From Vavraia culicis subsp. floridensis (lineage: Eukaryota > Microsporidia > Pleistophoridae), in NCBI RefSeq assembly GCF_000192795.1, contig NW_007360657.1, forward strand, positions 4,442 through 37,176: 32,735 nt of DNA, read 5' to 3'. Below, in pieces: positions 1 through 9,856 of this stretch. A program made the translations under genes and the position numbers. The notes under the pieces were generated by a model, which did no database searches, had not been told where the DNA came from, and saw only the letters and a program-made list of their open reading frames with translations. The first letter of the stretch is position 1. Each line of letters opens with the position of its first letter.

Positions 1-119
1 TATCTTTTCCCTCTCTTATCACATTGTTTCATCAGTTTCTTGTTACGCATCAAGAGTCATACAAATTGTATTAACCCTTGTATTGGACTGAACCTCTATT
101 GAGCATATCTGCTTTGGAA

Positions 120-877
120 TTAGTTCTTGACATCTTTTTTGTGTTTTCCAGAAATATCTCGTTTTTGGTTGTATAAGGTTAATTCAATCTTACCACACAG
201 AAAATCTCGTAAAACACGGTCCTCTTCCTTTTGTTCTCATCAGATCATCTTTCTTTTCGTTTTGTCTTCTCGATATTTTTTTGTGTTTGATCTCTGCTGC
301 TTTGTTATTGATGTAAATGCTTGAGCAGGCAAGTTGCTTTGTACCGCCTGATATTGCAGCGTAATGGTACTCGGTTACTGAGATTTCGACATATCATTAT
401 AATTTGCATTTTGTGATGTAGCTCCATGATCATAGCCTTGCCACTATACACCATCAGGTCGTGTTGAGATCCTACATCTGGAATATTTAAATATGCTACG
501 CGACTCAAAAACGGTAATATTGTTATCAACATTCGAAGTAAAATGTTTGTCATAAGCTGCTATTCTGTCATTCACATGCAAGTTTAATACATAGCAAATC
601 AACGATTGCATAATCATCGTAACTGAGAAGATCATTTCTGTCATCATACAATATTCGCTTGGTTACAACCGGGATGGCGCATCTTCCACAAGAATCGCGA
701 GGTACACTGTCGTTTATAGCCTTCATGATAATATTGGGCATGGAGAAGAGTTTATTTTCATCGATGGCATGATGAGGCTGTGAAATGTTGTTTTGAAATG
801 TACAACAAAATGAGCAAGTTTACTGCTATTTGATTATACACGAATAGTACAGTGCTATATAAAATGATCAAAGTCAT
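120..877 (-). pseudogene. Decayed gene for a membrane-anchored hydrophilic protein
   Basis: No intact frame survives, but a coding path can be followed on the minus strand. An ATG at 877 opens a hydrophobic segment (MTLIILYSTVLFVYNQ, then NLLILLYIS). Near 785 the reading moves to another frame that stays open to about 570, with charged stretches such as VTKRILYDDRNDLLSYDDY. Near 580 it moves to a third frame that runs to a TAA at 120-122, with internal stops near 444, 377 and 243. The last part is rich in S, T, Q and K (TSITKQQRSNTKKYREDK; ISGKHKKDVKN). The layout of N-terminal membrane anchor plus polar body is like that of the intact gene at 29647, but I see no sequence match to it. I do not recognise a family. 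Two frameshifts and four stops make it non-functional unless there are sequence errors. Confidence 0.55.
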
Positions 878-1199
878 TTGTCGTTCACATGATTACGTTG
901 AATAACTTCATAATGTTTTAAATGTCATGGGACTGTGCACAAAGAGTTCCATAACAATATTTTTAGATCGGTAGAACGTCAGTCAGGAAAGGTGTGAAAG
1001 ATTAATAATGCTGATAGTTACACAATTGTAAGGTCAGTATTTGTTTGTAACTTAGAATAATTAGGAGATCAGAACCGTAAGTTTCCGAATCTTTACCGTT
1101 GTACTGAGAACGTTGCCCAACGAGCAAATTCTGAACCGGGAAATAGTAATATTAACAGATCACATGGCTCATTACTTCTTGTTTTCATTAATAAGTTAA

Positions 1200-2000
1200 A
1201 TTATGCGTTTACCGAAGATAATGTTCTGCATGATGGAAGTCACATGTAACATTGGTTCGAGATGTGATTAATGAAATTTTGGTTCCGGAATAATGTCAAA
1301 AAACACGCTCTGGAGATACTTCTTCAACATGCTGCTTGCCCAAATAATTGAAGTACAAGCGCCGACTTGATTCTATTCGCGGTGGATGCTGAACAGCGGA
1401 AATGTTTCTCACCATTTTCGACAATATGAAACATACCATATTCATGGCTAAGTTAAGAAGCGTAGTCATTCAAGAACCGCACCGATGACAGCAAGATAAG
1501 AACCATCACGAGCATTTTTTGTTTCCACAGAACGATTTCGCGTGAATGGAACATATATATGGAAAACAGGTCATGCCATTGCATCTCGAAACGATATTAA
1601 GAGCTACAGATATAGCGTCACACACCGATTTCTCGGTTGACTAATGTAGCTTCTTTCCCGATGATGTTGCATATTAATACATCACCAAACGTTTTGTTGT
1701 GCTATATCCATGGATTGGTGAGTTGATAGTAGAACTTTTGATAGCATGGTGTATGGCTAAACATGAAGTAATGGCCGAGCAGATAGAAGATGCCTGCTAA
1801 CAAAATTGTTGCATGTGAACGGCATATCACCATAAACTTATCTTGGCATAACTTGTTCGGCAGATCAAAGGACTGGATGCCGGTGAATAAAAAATTCTTT
1901 TTTATATGGGGTGAACGATACAGAGTAGAAATTGGTGATATGGTAATTACATGTTTATAGGTGCATGCGGTCGTTTCCGACCTAATATATGCAAATATAG
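1200..2000 (-). other. Possible old coding relic, unidentified
   Basis: One minus-strand frame stays open for about 100 codons from near 1998 to a TAG near 1705, and the same frame continues to about 1200 with only around six further stops. That is fewer than expected for DNA this AT-rich. It contains peptides such as NKLCQDKFMVICRSHATIL and YGMFHIVENGEKHFRCSAST, and the segment is slightly richer in G+C than its surroundings. No start, promoter motif or recognisable domain was found. It could be a strongly decayed gene or a chance open frame. Confidence 0.25.
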
Positions 2001-2350
2001 TTTTTTATTACCATAATCATGTTTTTAATATCTGTTGATTTGATTACATGCAGATCAAAATGAGCTTTTAGGAAAGGTCCGAAAAAATAAATTTAAGATA
2101 GTCGTGTTTCTTCAATACCAAATGAGCAAAAACAGAGGTCGATACTTAGGCTAGACACACAAAGTAAAAAGTTATAAACGAAGCTGTAAAAATGGTTGTT
2201 ATAGCACGATACACTCTTGATATATTTCACTGATACGACATTAATTCTAATTTGGTGTTAAAGTTCTGATAGGTCTCTATACCACTTCGATCACTTGGTG
2301 TATATTATTCATTGCAAAGAATGATCATTCATTTAAATACGAATATAAGT
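2001..2350. other. Gap without recognisable gene
   Basis: Very AT-rich. No open frame of note, RNA gene or repeat seen. A few short minus-strand codon runs between about 2200 and 2350 may be the eroded end of the relic that follows. Confidence 0.3.
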
Positions 2351-2893
2351 CTATGCCTCGTAAATATTACATGACAAACTTTTTAGCACAATTTGCTCGT
2401 CGTGATCTAGTGTTGTGATTCTATTTCGGGTGCATTTCGGAACAACAAAATTTGTAAACAATAGATATGTTCGTAACATTCTAAGTTTAGCTTCGAACTG
2501 ATGCACTACATAACAACTGAATGAGTTATACAACATTTAAAAATGTCTTGGTAATCAAAATATGTTCATATTTCCATTTTATAGTTTACATCAATATAAA
2601 CATCAAAATTGTCCAATCTATCAGTTGCCTTTTTTTGTGAAAAGGTAAAAACAGGTAATAAAAGTACGGATCTATCTAAATTATGAATGTATATCTCATA
2701 CACCTGGGAACAATACAATCTCCCATAGATGCGGTATTTTTGTGTAAACGATCGTATAATTTAGACGAACCGTTAATACATCTCGCATAATAGATGGTGA
2801 GAAAATGTATAATTGAGAATTATATGGACAATAAACGGCTATTCGGTGTAAAATAAGGAGGTGAAAGTTTATTGCATAGTAGTATGTAGTCAT
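2351..2893 (-). pseudogene. Decayed protein-coding gene, unidentified
   Basis: Three minus-strand open segments join end to end with changes of frame. The first runs from an ATG at 2893 to 2696 (MTTYYYAINFHLLILHRIAV). The second covers about 2700-2530 and includes SQKKATDRLDNFDVYIDVNY followed by one TGA. The third runs from 2536 to a TAG at 2351 (HQFEAKLRMLRTYLLF; RITTLDHDEQIVLKSL). Together they give roughly 180 codons with two frameshifts and one in-frame stop. The alternation of hydrophobic and polar residues would suit an LRR or other beta-rich protein, but no motif is diagnostic. Segments of this length on one strand in direct succession are unlikely by chance. The product is unknown. 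Confidence 0.42.
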
Positions 2894-3589
2894 AAACAGT
2901 TTTAAATAGTAGTTTTATTGTCAATGGATACAAGTACTGATGTGCTTCTATTGTATATGGTTTTTATCATAATAACCTGATTTTCACTTGGTGCTTAGTT
3001 TGGAAACATGTGCAAATACGTCCATCTGAACTGCATGTATATTAACATCATATATCTGCTTTTGTTCCATCCATGGTTTATTGTTCTTCGTCCATAATAA
3101 TACATATCAGATCGTTATCTATTTGACTCTCTCTATTTCTAATCCAATAATCATGTGTTTTCCAGGCTTCGACAAGTAATTGTTATTATACCTCCACATT
3201 CATTCTCATCACATGGTCTTTTATCTCTTTGTTGCAAGTCTTCTCACGTTCACTGATCATTTGATTTTAGTTTCCATCACACTAATAGTAATGCATCGAA
3301 TTGGGGTACGTGATTCACTATTCATCCGCGATAATCATTTTTATGCCACCATGGTGACTTCTTTTCTCAATCCTGGGCTGTACATGTGTATTAGCTCGGA
3401 TCTTTTATCGCTTTGCACACTTCTCGCATCCCAATTACCTTTTTAGACTCTTCTATCAGATTTCACTAAAGTTTCTAAGTGTAAAAGACATATTGTGAAT
3501 AGATGAGTAACATATACCCGACCTATTCATTGTATTTTTGTGATCACATCTGAGGTACAAACGGGCAAAAAATTTGCGCGTGAAAATTA
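2894..3589. other. Gap with one unsupported hydrophobic ORF
   Basis: A plus-strand open frame at 3180-3446 begins with TTG. Its first ATG is internal, and its product would be strongly hydrophobic (MVFYLFVASLLTFTDHLILV). No promoter motif is visible, so I do not call a gene. Nothing else is seen. Confidence 0.3.
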
Positions 3590-4257
3590 TTAATAAATCA
3601 TGTAGATCGAACGGTTTCGCTCAGAATATACCAAGAAGATCATCCATCTTGACTTGTGCACTATCATTCGACAAACAGCCAGTATATCTCTACTCACTAG
3701 AGCCTTCATAATACTTATCGGGTGACAACATTGTATAATAGCATTTTTTATGCCGCATATCTTCTTGAACAGCCAATCATGCGAAAATACCATGGACTTG
3801 TACGTCAAATAAACTTAACTCAATTAATTGTGCTGTTATATTAAATGTAGTCTAATGATTGACACGGGATCGACCGCAATTTTACACCTCAAAAATAGCG
3901 GATCAGCTTGTCTAACAGTACCCTGCTAAACCAATCGATGCGATGTATGGAGGTATACCGCTGAACGAATGGATAAATCTATTCACACTAAGATAACGCT
4001 AGATATGAACGATGACAGGACAAAAATAGATTTACAGCATTATAAAGCTCTGGTCCCATTTTACATTGGAAACATACCAAATATTTATTTGCCATGGAAA
4101 CGAGGCTCAGAATGATATATAGTTGTATAATCGAGCGAATATTTTGAAGTGATAGGTAATTATTGCAAGAAGAGATGTGTACAAAAACAAAGAGAAAAAG
4201 TAAACAGGCAAAAAACGTGATTAAAAACTTTTTGAAGTATTTATATGTAAGAGATTA
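3590..4257 (-). pseudogene. Decayed gene for a probably secreted protein
   Basis: A minus-strand frame is open for about 90 codons from 4252 to near 3987. It begins with a signal-peptide-like run (KKFLITFFACLLFLFVFVH) followed by a polar part (CFQCKMGPELYNAVNLFLSC). The same frame continues past two stops into VQRYTSIHRIDWFSRVLLDK, and a shifted frame carries on from 3808 to 3590 (DWLFKKICGIKNAI; VSRDILAVCRMIVHKSRW). No ATG remains in frame before the hydrophobic run, so the start codon appears lost. No family was recognised. Confidence 0.42.
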
Positions 4258-4266
4258 ACGAGAGCT

Positions 4267-4461
4267 ATGTTTTTGAGTATTCTAAGTATGATTTTCCGTA
4301 TTTTCATCTTTAGAATATTTTTTAATCCTCTGTACGTGATAAACGCACTATTTCCGTTTAATTTTAATTCCTCGTTTGCGCGTTCATTGGTATTTCTAAT
4401 CCTTCATTTTACATCAATAAAATTAATCTATCTTGTTGAATCTATTGATCAAAGATCCTGA
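4267..4461 (+). other. Small hydrophobic ORF, doubtful
   Basis: An ATG at 4267 opens a 64-codon frame rich in F, I and L. It overlaps the end of the minus-strand relic at 4423-5340 and has no C-rich or TATA-like motif before it. More likely chance than a gene. Confidence 0.12.
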
Positions 4462-5340
4462 ATGGTCAAATTGGAGGACTGACATGCACCTTATCTTAAG
4501 TATATGGTTCGTGGTTTCATATAAGAGGAAATTTCGGTCAATAAACTTGCTGTAGAAAGATAAGATGCGCATGGATCGCAACACGTAACGATAAATACCA
4601 TTGGCTGAGGTTAATGTATACAAAATTGTTTAATTGCGGCGGACTTTGAAATTAAATAGCTTTTCGTTTTTGTATAGGGTCTATACAGTGTTACAAGAAG
4701 TAAAAAGTGATAACTTCTGTGGTAAGCGTTAAACGGTAGAGCGGATTATGGGTACCCACATCAAATTCGTCAAACGCTAGCTCTAAACCAAGTTCAACAA
4801 TAGCTAATAAACAACACCTACTCTCTTTGAGAAAACCATCGTGCAAGCTTAAAAATCTCAAATTGGATTATATTAAAGCAATACAATATAGACAACTAAC
4901 GTCAATGATGAAAGACCGTAACAGAATTAATTGACCAAAGAGCATATTTGACAAAATGGGCATATTATGAGTATTTTGATAGAACTGTTACCGAAAAAAT
5001 ATTGCTTATAAACGCCTTACTAACTAAGAAATTTTTCGTGATGCATTTTGCTATTCATTTTTTAAACCAAAAGAATACTTCCAATCTTCTTATCGTCTTG
5101 TCAGAATACAATTAAGGACTATGCCATAAGCCACAAGCACATGCTCGGTTACAGCAGCATAAATAGTGTATTTGTTCAGATGATGTGGTCCGTGGAACGA
5201 CAAATAGACGATCTTCGATAACAAAGACTACAAATCCACTATTTATCACCAATTATTCCAACAAATAAATATTCTTCAATTGCTCGTTAATATAATAAGA
5301 TTATTGTAACAGCTTGCTTTGATGAGTTTAAAGATCATGT
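4423..5340 (-). pseudogene. Decayed LRR-like gene, possible relative of the two large LRR-like paralogues
   Basis: A chain of minus-strand segments in changing frames reads as leucine-rich coding sequence. Examples are KIVYLSFHGPHHLNKYTIY then AAVTEHVLVAYGIVLNC (about 5210-5110), KTIRRLEVFFWF (about 5100-5060), SNLRFLSLHDGFLKES and VELGLELAFDEFDVGTHNPL (about 4870-4730), and a last open run of 67 codons ending in TAA at 4423. One frame from about 4980 to 4685 is open for around 100 codons apart from a single TAA. The pattern KIVYL...TEHVLV is reminiscent of KIILVNC...TEHVCV in the intact gene at 14002-16836, which suggests common ancestry. At least three frameshifts and several stops mark it as dead. 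Confidence 0.45.
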
Positions 5341-5589
5341 ATTTATTTAGCGTGCACACATATTATTTTTTGTTCCTATAAAATGCTATCAGTATGTGAT
5401 TACACGGCAGTAATCGTATTATTTGTCCACATCACCTGAAAGGTACACCTATATTACTTTAAAAAGTCAGATAATTTTACGCGGTTTGTTCAATTTATAA
5501 ACTTTCGCGAACTAATATCACTTGACAGGAATAATTTAGAATTTTCAACTCATATCAATTACATATTTGCAAAAATAATTGGTATCGTT

Positions 5590-6489
5590 ATGTTGTACAC
5601 TTTTCTCAGGAAAAAAAAAATATAATCATACTTGGTATTTTCATAGTTTTGCTGTACATTCACTTAATAACAAAGTCACATTACATAATTATTGTGTATA
5701 TCATACTGGTTATTGTTTGTGACAACAATTGCTGTCGGTCAATCATCGTTTGTCTGGGAATATGTATGTCAATATACAGGGTCTTCGTCCCGTTCAGAGA
5801 AGCAATAAATTCTCTCGAAAATAATATTAAAAGCATATCAAATTGCTTTTCGATTCCAAAAGTATTTGATGATCTCCAAAAATCAATCATCCCAACGAAG
5901 ACTAAAGCAAGAACAATCCCACTAACCACGGGTAAGCGACCAGTAGAGGATCATGGTGATGAAGAATCTGCATGCTCTGCCGTGATTTCGTTCTAGCATT
6001 AAGTGTCCTGAAGGCAGCTATGATAGTGGTGAAGAATCAATGAATGACGAGACTGATGGAAATACAAGTTCTATAATAAAGGACAATATGAAAAGCGAAC
6101 GCGGAAATGATCTAAATGCTCAAAGCAAGCCAATGAAACAAAAATTTCAGCATCAAAAATCCGCAACAGAACAGTATCTGTCAATGATATTAAGTCATGC
6201 CGAACACAAATGTATCGTTGGAAAAGATTCAATAGGAGTAAAGAATCATTCCAAGTATGAAATTTCCACAATAAAACAAGGCCATTAGACTGATGATTAT
6301 TCTGATTCAAACACAGACGATAGCTTGTTACAATCCAAATCATCGGATAACTAGTATTACTGTTGTTTAAGGCGGGTTATATCACGTAAGATTTCACTCA
6401 TTCGTGGCATTGGTAGATACCTCCGCTATAAAACAGTCAAAGTAAAAGTATTGTTTAAAGTAAATATAAGGTTTGTAATACGTCTTTGA
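5590..6489 (+). pseudogene. Decayed gene for an N-terminally membrane-anchored, charged protein
   Basis: An ATG at 5590 begins a short frame that meets a run of ten A (5611-5620). In the next frame it continues as a hydrophobic anchor (NIIILGIFIVLLYIH; YIIIVYIILVIVCD) and a polar region to a TAG at 5994. The sequence then resumes in the first frame (CPEGSYDSGEES, then DETDGNTSSIIKDNMKSERG) with an in-frame TAG at 6286. It continues as DDYSDSNTDDSLLQSKSSDN, meets another TAG at 6352, and ends with a basic tail (RRVISRKISLIRGIGRYLRY) at the TGA at 6487-6489. This gives about 300 codons with two frameshifts and two premature stops. The type resembles the gene at 29647 in layout only. The homopolymer may be where the first shift arose or a sequencing artefact. 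Confidence 0.55.
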
Positions 6490-6936
6490 TGTGAGATACA
6501 CTCTAATAATATGTTGTAAACTAGCTTAGCAGGCTATTTCTAATAATACGAATGTTATTATGGCAACATTATCTATGTAGCCATCATAATTGATAGCCTG
6601 CCTTGTTTGTGTAAATATTGGTTGGCAGGAGCTTGAATAGATTTTTAATCGGTGTCACTGCCATCGGTTTCTTTCTGGTACAATATTATCCCATCATTCA
6701 CTGATTTACAATTGTGAATATATGATAAAAATGACTCGTTCATCGATTTATCTTTATTATCTACATCTAATAACCATCTTCACAGCCACTCTACCATTAC
6801 TAGAATGATTGACCTGGTAACATTGTTGTCACAAATATAAGCAGCACTGTGCCGAATTGCTTTGCAAAAAGTATTAATATTATGTTAAATTGTATCCGAT
6901 CTATGTATATTCACGAAAGCTGTGGTCCATCGTTTC
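6490..6936. other. Gap downstream of the BRCT gene
   Basis: No open frame, RNA gene or repeat recognised. It contains the 3' flank of the minus-strand BRCT gene. A TTTATT at about 6750 is probably too distant to be its polyadenylation signal. Confidence 0.4.
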
Positions 6937-8613
6937 TTAATCGTTTTTTTGTATTCTGGAGAATAAATATGAAAAGATATGATCGGTGGTGCGTACATGT
7001 GCATCTCTGTCTATGATTTCTTTATAATCCTTTGATTTGAAACTGTGAGTCCATTGCGTCTCCACTATTTCGGCACCACCACACTCTAACACGCGACGAT
7101 ATGATCCGAGCCGTGACTTCACACAGAAAAGCTTGACCCGCCATCCTGAAAAAGGAAGTCGGTGTGACTTCCGAATTAAATCCCGCCAATATTTTACGGC
7201 TCTTACGATTTTTTTGTCTTTTTCATCAGCATCTTCCTCTGTCCACATCAGGCTGCTCAAATCGTTATCTGCAACATCCGGTTTGATAATAGGTATGCCA
7301 CTCACCATAGCACACAAAAATTTTTCTGAAGTTGCTAAGTTTGCCGATATAAGATGCGTAACACCCTTCATCTGTTCATTCTCCATATATTTGATATTGA
7401 GTGCGTCTAACTTCATCTTCAGTTTAGCCTTGAGATCTGGCGGCAAACCAGTGAACTGAACAACAATCTCCTTTTCCATATTGTATGAAACAGTTTGCCT
7501 GGTGGGCAACCTCAGAATGCATATCCGTTCTTCACATTTTTTCATCAAATACAGGCACTTATCAATCCATTCCTTACTCACACACTTAGCGTTCTTCCTC
7601 AATTTTTCATGTTCAGTAACGAAGTGCGTAACGGTATAGTCATATTTATCTTTGATTCTGCCACCCATGGCACGTATTTTGTTGTTTATTTCTTCGTTGT
7701 ATTTGGTGGTCACAATAAAGGTGCATCCTTCCAGCACTCTAATAGGTTTGGCACTGTTGTTCTGGAAGAGAGCAGGAAGCAAAAGTTCGCCGTTTTCTAT
7801 GCAATGAAATATGAATTCGAAGGAAAGATCGTTCTCTGAAATCACGTAATCCGTGTTTTTTGCACCATGTGAAAGTCTAAAACCGCCATTTTCTATTATC
7901 AGCTTCTTCAAGTGATGTATCAGTTTTTTTGACAAATAATCGCTGTCCAAATAAAATATCTTATCCTTGAATATCTTTGCATCATTTCCACTCATTTCTA
8001 AATGCGTTTTCCCATCTAGGTCTTCACCACAACTTGCGCTTTGTGCCAATTCTTCTCTGTTCTGTGCATCTTTCCTCTTGTGCGCCGACATGTCTCTGAG
8101 TGCGAATAACCAATTTTTTTTCTGGAATTTCCTATAATTATTTCTAAATACATCTGATGTTCGTATCACAGGAATACCGTATTTATCCGCAAATTTCTTT
8201 CGCTCATTTTCACCGTCCGCTATCAGAAAATCAAGATCAATTCGCATATTTTCCACATAAACTGCGCCCTGGCATACAAAATAGTTTTTAAAGATCGGAT
8301 TGTTCACATCTTCAATTGTAAATTTCATGTTCTGGAACGGTGTTATCAGGAATGATTTAACAGGAACGTGTGTGTTGTACAAGAACGATATGTGTATTAT
8401 AGGGATGTTCCACTGCAAGGCACATATGTACTTTTCGCTAAAAGTGGGTCTGCTCACGACCAAGTACGATGTTGATGTCGTCAACGTTCTAGTGAGTGTG
8501 TAATGCCTAGGAACATTTTTTTGTAAGAATTCATATTCCAAGAGTGTAATTCCGGATAATGTTATTACTACCTGTGTCGGTTGAGAGCTTTGGATTGTTA
8601 GAGGAAGTGTCAT
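6937..8613 (-). CDS. Six-BRCT-like repeat protein, Rtt107/Brc1/PTIP type
   Basis: Encodes 558 residues from an ATG at 8613. Six BRCT-like modules can be discerned at about residues 10-85, 105-158, 215-283, 293-362, 383-447 and 487-558. Signatures include the THFVTEHE and CVSKEWIDKC pattern of a classical BRCT core in module 4. Module 5 has THLIS followed by SEKFLCAM, and module 6 has the GW opening and LECGGAEIVE. The pairing of modules 5 and 6 resembles the C-terminal tandem BRCT of Rtt107, Brc1 and PTIP, which binds phosphorylated H2A. Those proteins also carry four N-terminal BRCTs, but yeast Rtt107 is about 1070 residues, so this would be a compact version without long linkers. Expected role: a nuclear scaffold in replication-fork and DNA-damage repair. 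A Dpb11/TopBP1 relationship is the alternative. It is divergent with the interrupted frame at 8559-9029. Confidence 0.85.
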   Translation of the reverse strand: MTLPLTIQSSQPTQVVITLSGITLLEYEFLQKNVPRHYTLTRTLTTSTSYLVVSRPTFSEKYICALQWNIPIIHISFLYNTHVPVKSFLITPFQNMKFTIEDVNNPIFKNYFVCQGAVYVENMRIDLDFLIADGENERKKFADKYGIPVIRTSDVFRNNYRKFQKKNWLFALRDMSAHKRKDAQNREELAQSASCGEDLDGKTHLEMSGNDAKIFKDKIFYLDSDYLSKKLIHHLKKLIIENGGFRLSHGAKNTDYVISENDLSFEFIFHCIENGELLLPALFQNNSAKPIRVLEGCTFIVTTKYNEEINNKIRAMGGRIKDKYDYTVTHFVTEHEKLRKNAKCVSKEWIDKCLYLMKKCEERICILRLPTRQTVSYNMEKEIVVQFTGLPPDLKAKLKMKLDALNIKYMENEQMKGVTHLISANLATSEKFLCAMVSGIPIIKPDVADNDLSSLMWTEEDADEKDKKIVRAVKYWRDLIRKSHRLPFSGWRVKLFCVKSRLGSYRRVLECGGAEIVETQWTHSFKSKDYKEIIDRDAHVRTTDHIFSYLFSRIQKND

Positions 8614-9029
8614 GGCCCATCTTGGATAGAAAATTTTTCAACAATTTTGAGAGGGAAACTCTTCGCAGTTTTTTGAACATTATGGCAGCATTACATGCCA
8701 TTAAACGAATTAAATATCATCTTACCGTATGTATTCATGTTAAAAACTCGTCTTTAAGAGCAAAACTAAGAAAGTTTTGTGAATTGCTTTTATCAGCACA
8801 TTTCCGTGCAAAAGAAAAGACACAACGAATATATGCAAGTACTGCTTCTGGAAAAAAATTTTGACCGTGTAATAACACAGCAGCAATAATTAATAGTGTA
8901 GATCATTGGCTCGATGCAATAATTCAGACGTGGTTGGTTATCATTAAAATGTTGAATAATTCTTCTGTTGGTGAATTGATCGGGTATCTTGTGGCATTGT
9001 TACTACCAAAGAAATCAGAGGAACAGTAA
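8559..9029 (+). pseudogene. Interrupted helical protein gene, one in-frame TGA
   Basis: One plus-strand frame is open from the ATG at 8559 to a TAA at 9027-9029 except for a single TGA at 8862-8864, giving about 156 codons. A more likely start is the ATG at 8682, because the earlier ATG lies inside the divergent BRCT gene. The predicted product is helical and basic before the stop (MAALHAIKRIKYHLTVCIHV; LRAKLRKFCELLLSAHFRAK). After it the product reads SVDHWLDAIIQTWLVIIKML and ends in PKKSEEQ. Residue use is equally protein-like on both sides of the TGA, so the frame was recently intact, or the TGA is an error or is read through. I do not recognise the family. Confidence 0.5.
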
Positions 9030-9804
9030 GCATCAGATACAGCTCTATCATTTTCTATGTCTGATTAAGTGTTATAAAACGCTCTCTCAACCGAAATACT
9101 ATTTTCTCCCTTCCTTTATCATTTCGCGTCGGTTGATCGTGGCTTTTGAACCATGAAAATCAGAGTATACATCTTTTTAATCTATCGGTATCAATGAATT
9201 ATTAAGGAAAACTGTTCATTCCGTCATAAAATATTCGGTTTTGAACGGATATTTGGCACAGGCACTAAACTTTTTATCCATAAAATATTTAATTATAAAT
9301 GTTTAATGTGTAATAATTAACGCCAAATTTTGTTGAACATAGTCTGACACTTCACTGTCTTTGCAAATACCAGCTAGATGAAGAGAACAGAAACATTGTG
9401 TTTTGTGGAAAACGAGATAAACGTAATTGAAATTAGTGGTAACTCGTGCCTCTTGCAAATTTTGTCGCATCACTCGTTTATTTCTGTTTGTAATCAGAGC
9501 ATTTCTTGGTATACATGATAAACAGTCATCTTCACAGAATTCTTAATTTAGATTTATTTTTTTCAGTAACAGTACGTTTATCTGTTACTTTACACATCAG
9601 AAAATTTGGATTTATCTCATATACCGCTATTTGAAGCACATCTCACATGTTATATGAAAATAAATTTATGTAATTAAAATGAATGCTATATCCTTAAAAC
9701 AGCATTGTCTACAGACTTTAAACGTTAGAATTTGCACATAATATGTTATTTGCTGTGACATAACTGCCCACTTCATTGCTAACCCTGCGCACTCCTCAAT
9801 ATTT
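9030..9804. other. Gap with short coding-like fragments
   Basis: An ATG at 9378 opens a 46-codon plus-strand frame to a TGA at 9516 (ETLCFVENEINVIEISGNSC), an LRR-like sounding peptide. An overlapping frame just before it contains CKYQLDEENRNIVFCGKRDK. No promoter motif is clear. It is most simply a small coding relic. The rest of the gap shows nothing. Confidence 0.25.
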
Positions 9805-9841
9805 CCCTCCAAATCAATTTCCCAAATATCGTCGTCTTCCC
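9805..9841 (+). promoter_or_regulatory. C-rich upstream motifs of the basic orphan gene
   Basis: Three CCC clusters (9805-9807, 9821-9823, 9839-9841) lie 16-52 bases before the ATG at 9857. Microsporidian genes often carry CCC-like motifs at such distances and have very short 5' leaders. This position favours 9857 as the start. Confidence 0.45.
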
Positions 9842-9856
9842 TATGATTGCCCATCA

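Noticed and set aside
1241..1270. GGTTCGA sequence suggestive of a tRNA T-loop
   Set aside because: No flanking stem, anticodon arm or acceptor pairing could be found. The same holds for GGTTCGAG near 29132.
7133..7839. Plus-strand ORFs of 108 and 114 codons inside the BRCT gene
   Set aside because: They overlap a confidently assigned gene on the opposite strand and have no motif or start signal of their own.
9776..9856. N-terminal extension of the basic orphan protein
   Set aside because: The frame is open upstream but has only non-ATG codons, and the CCC clusters fall inside this stretch, so the ATG at 9857 is preferred.
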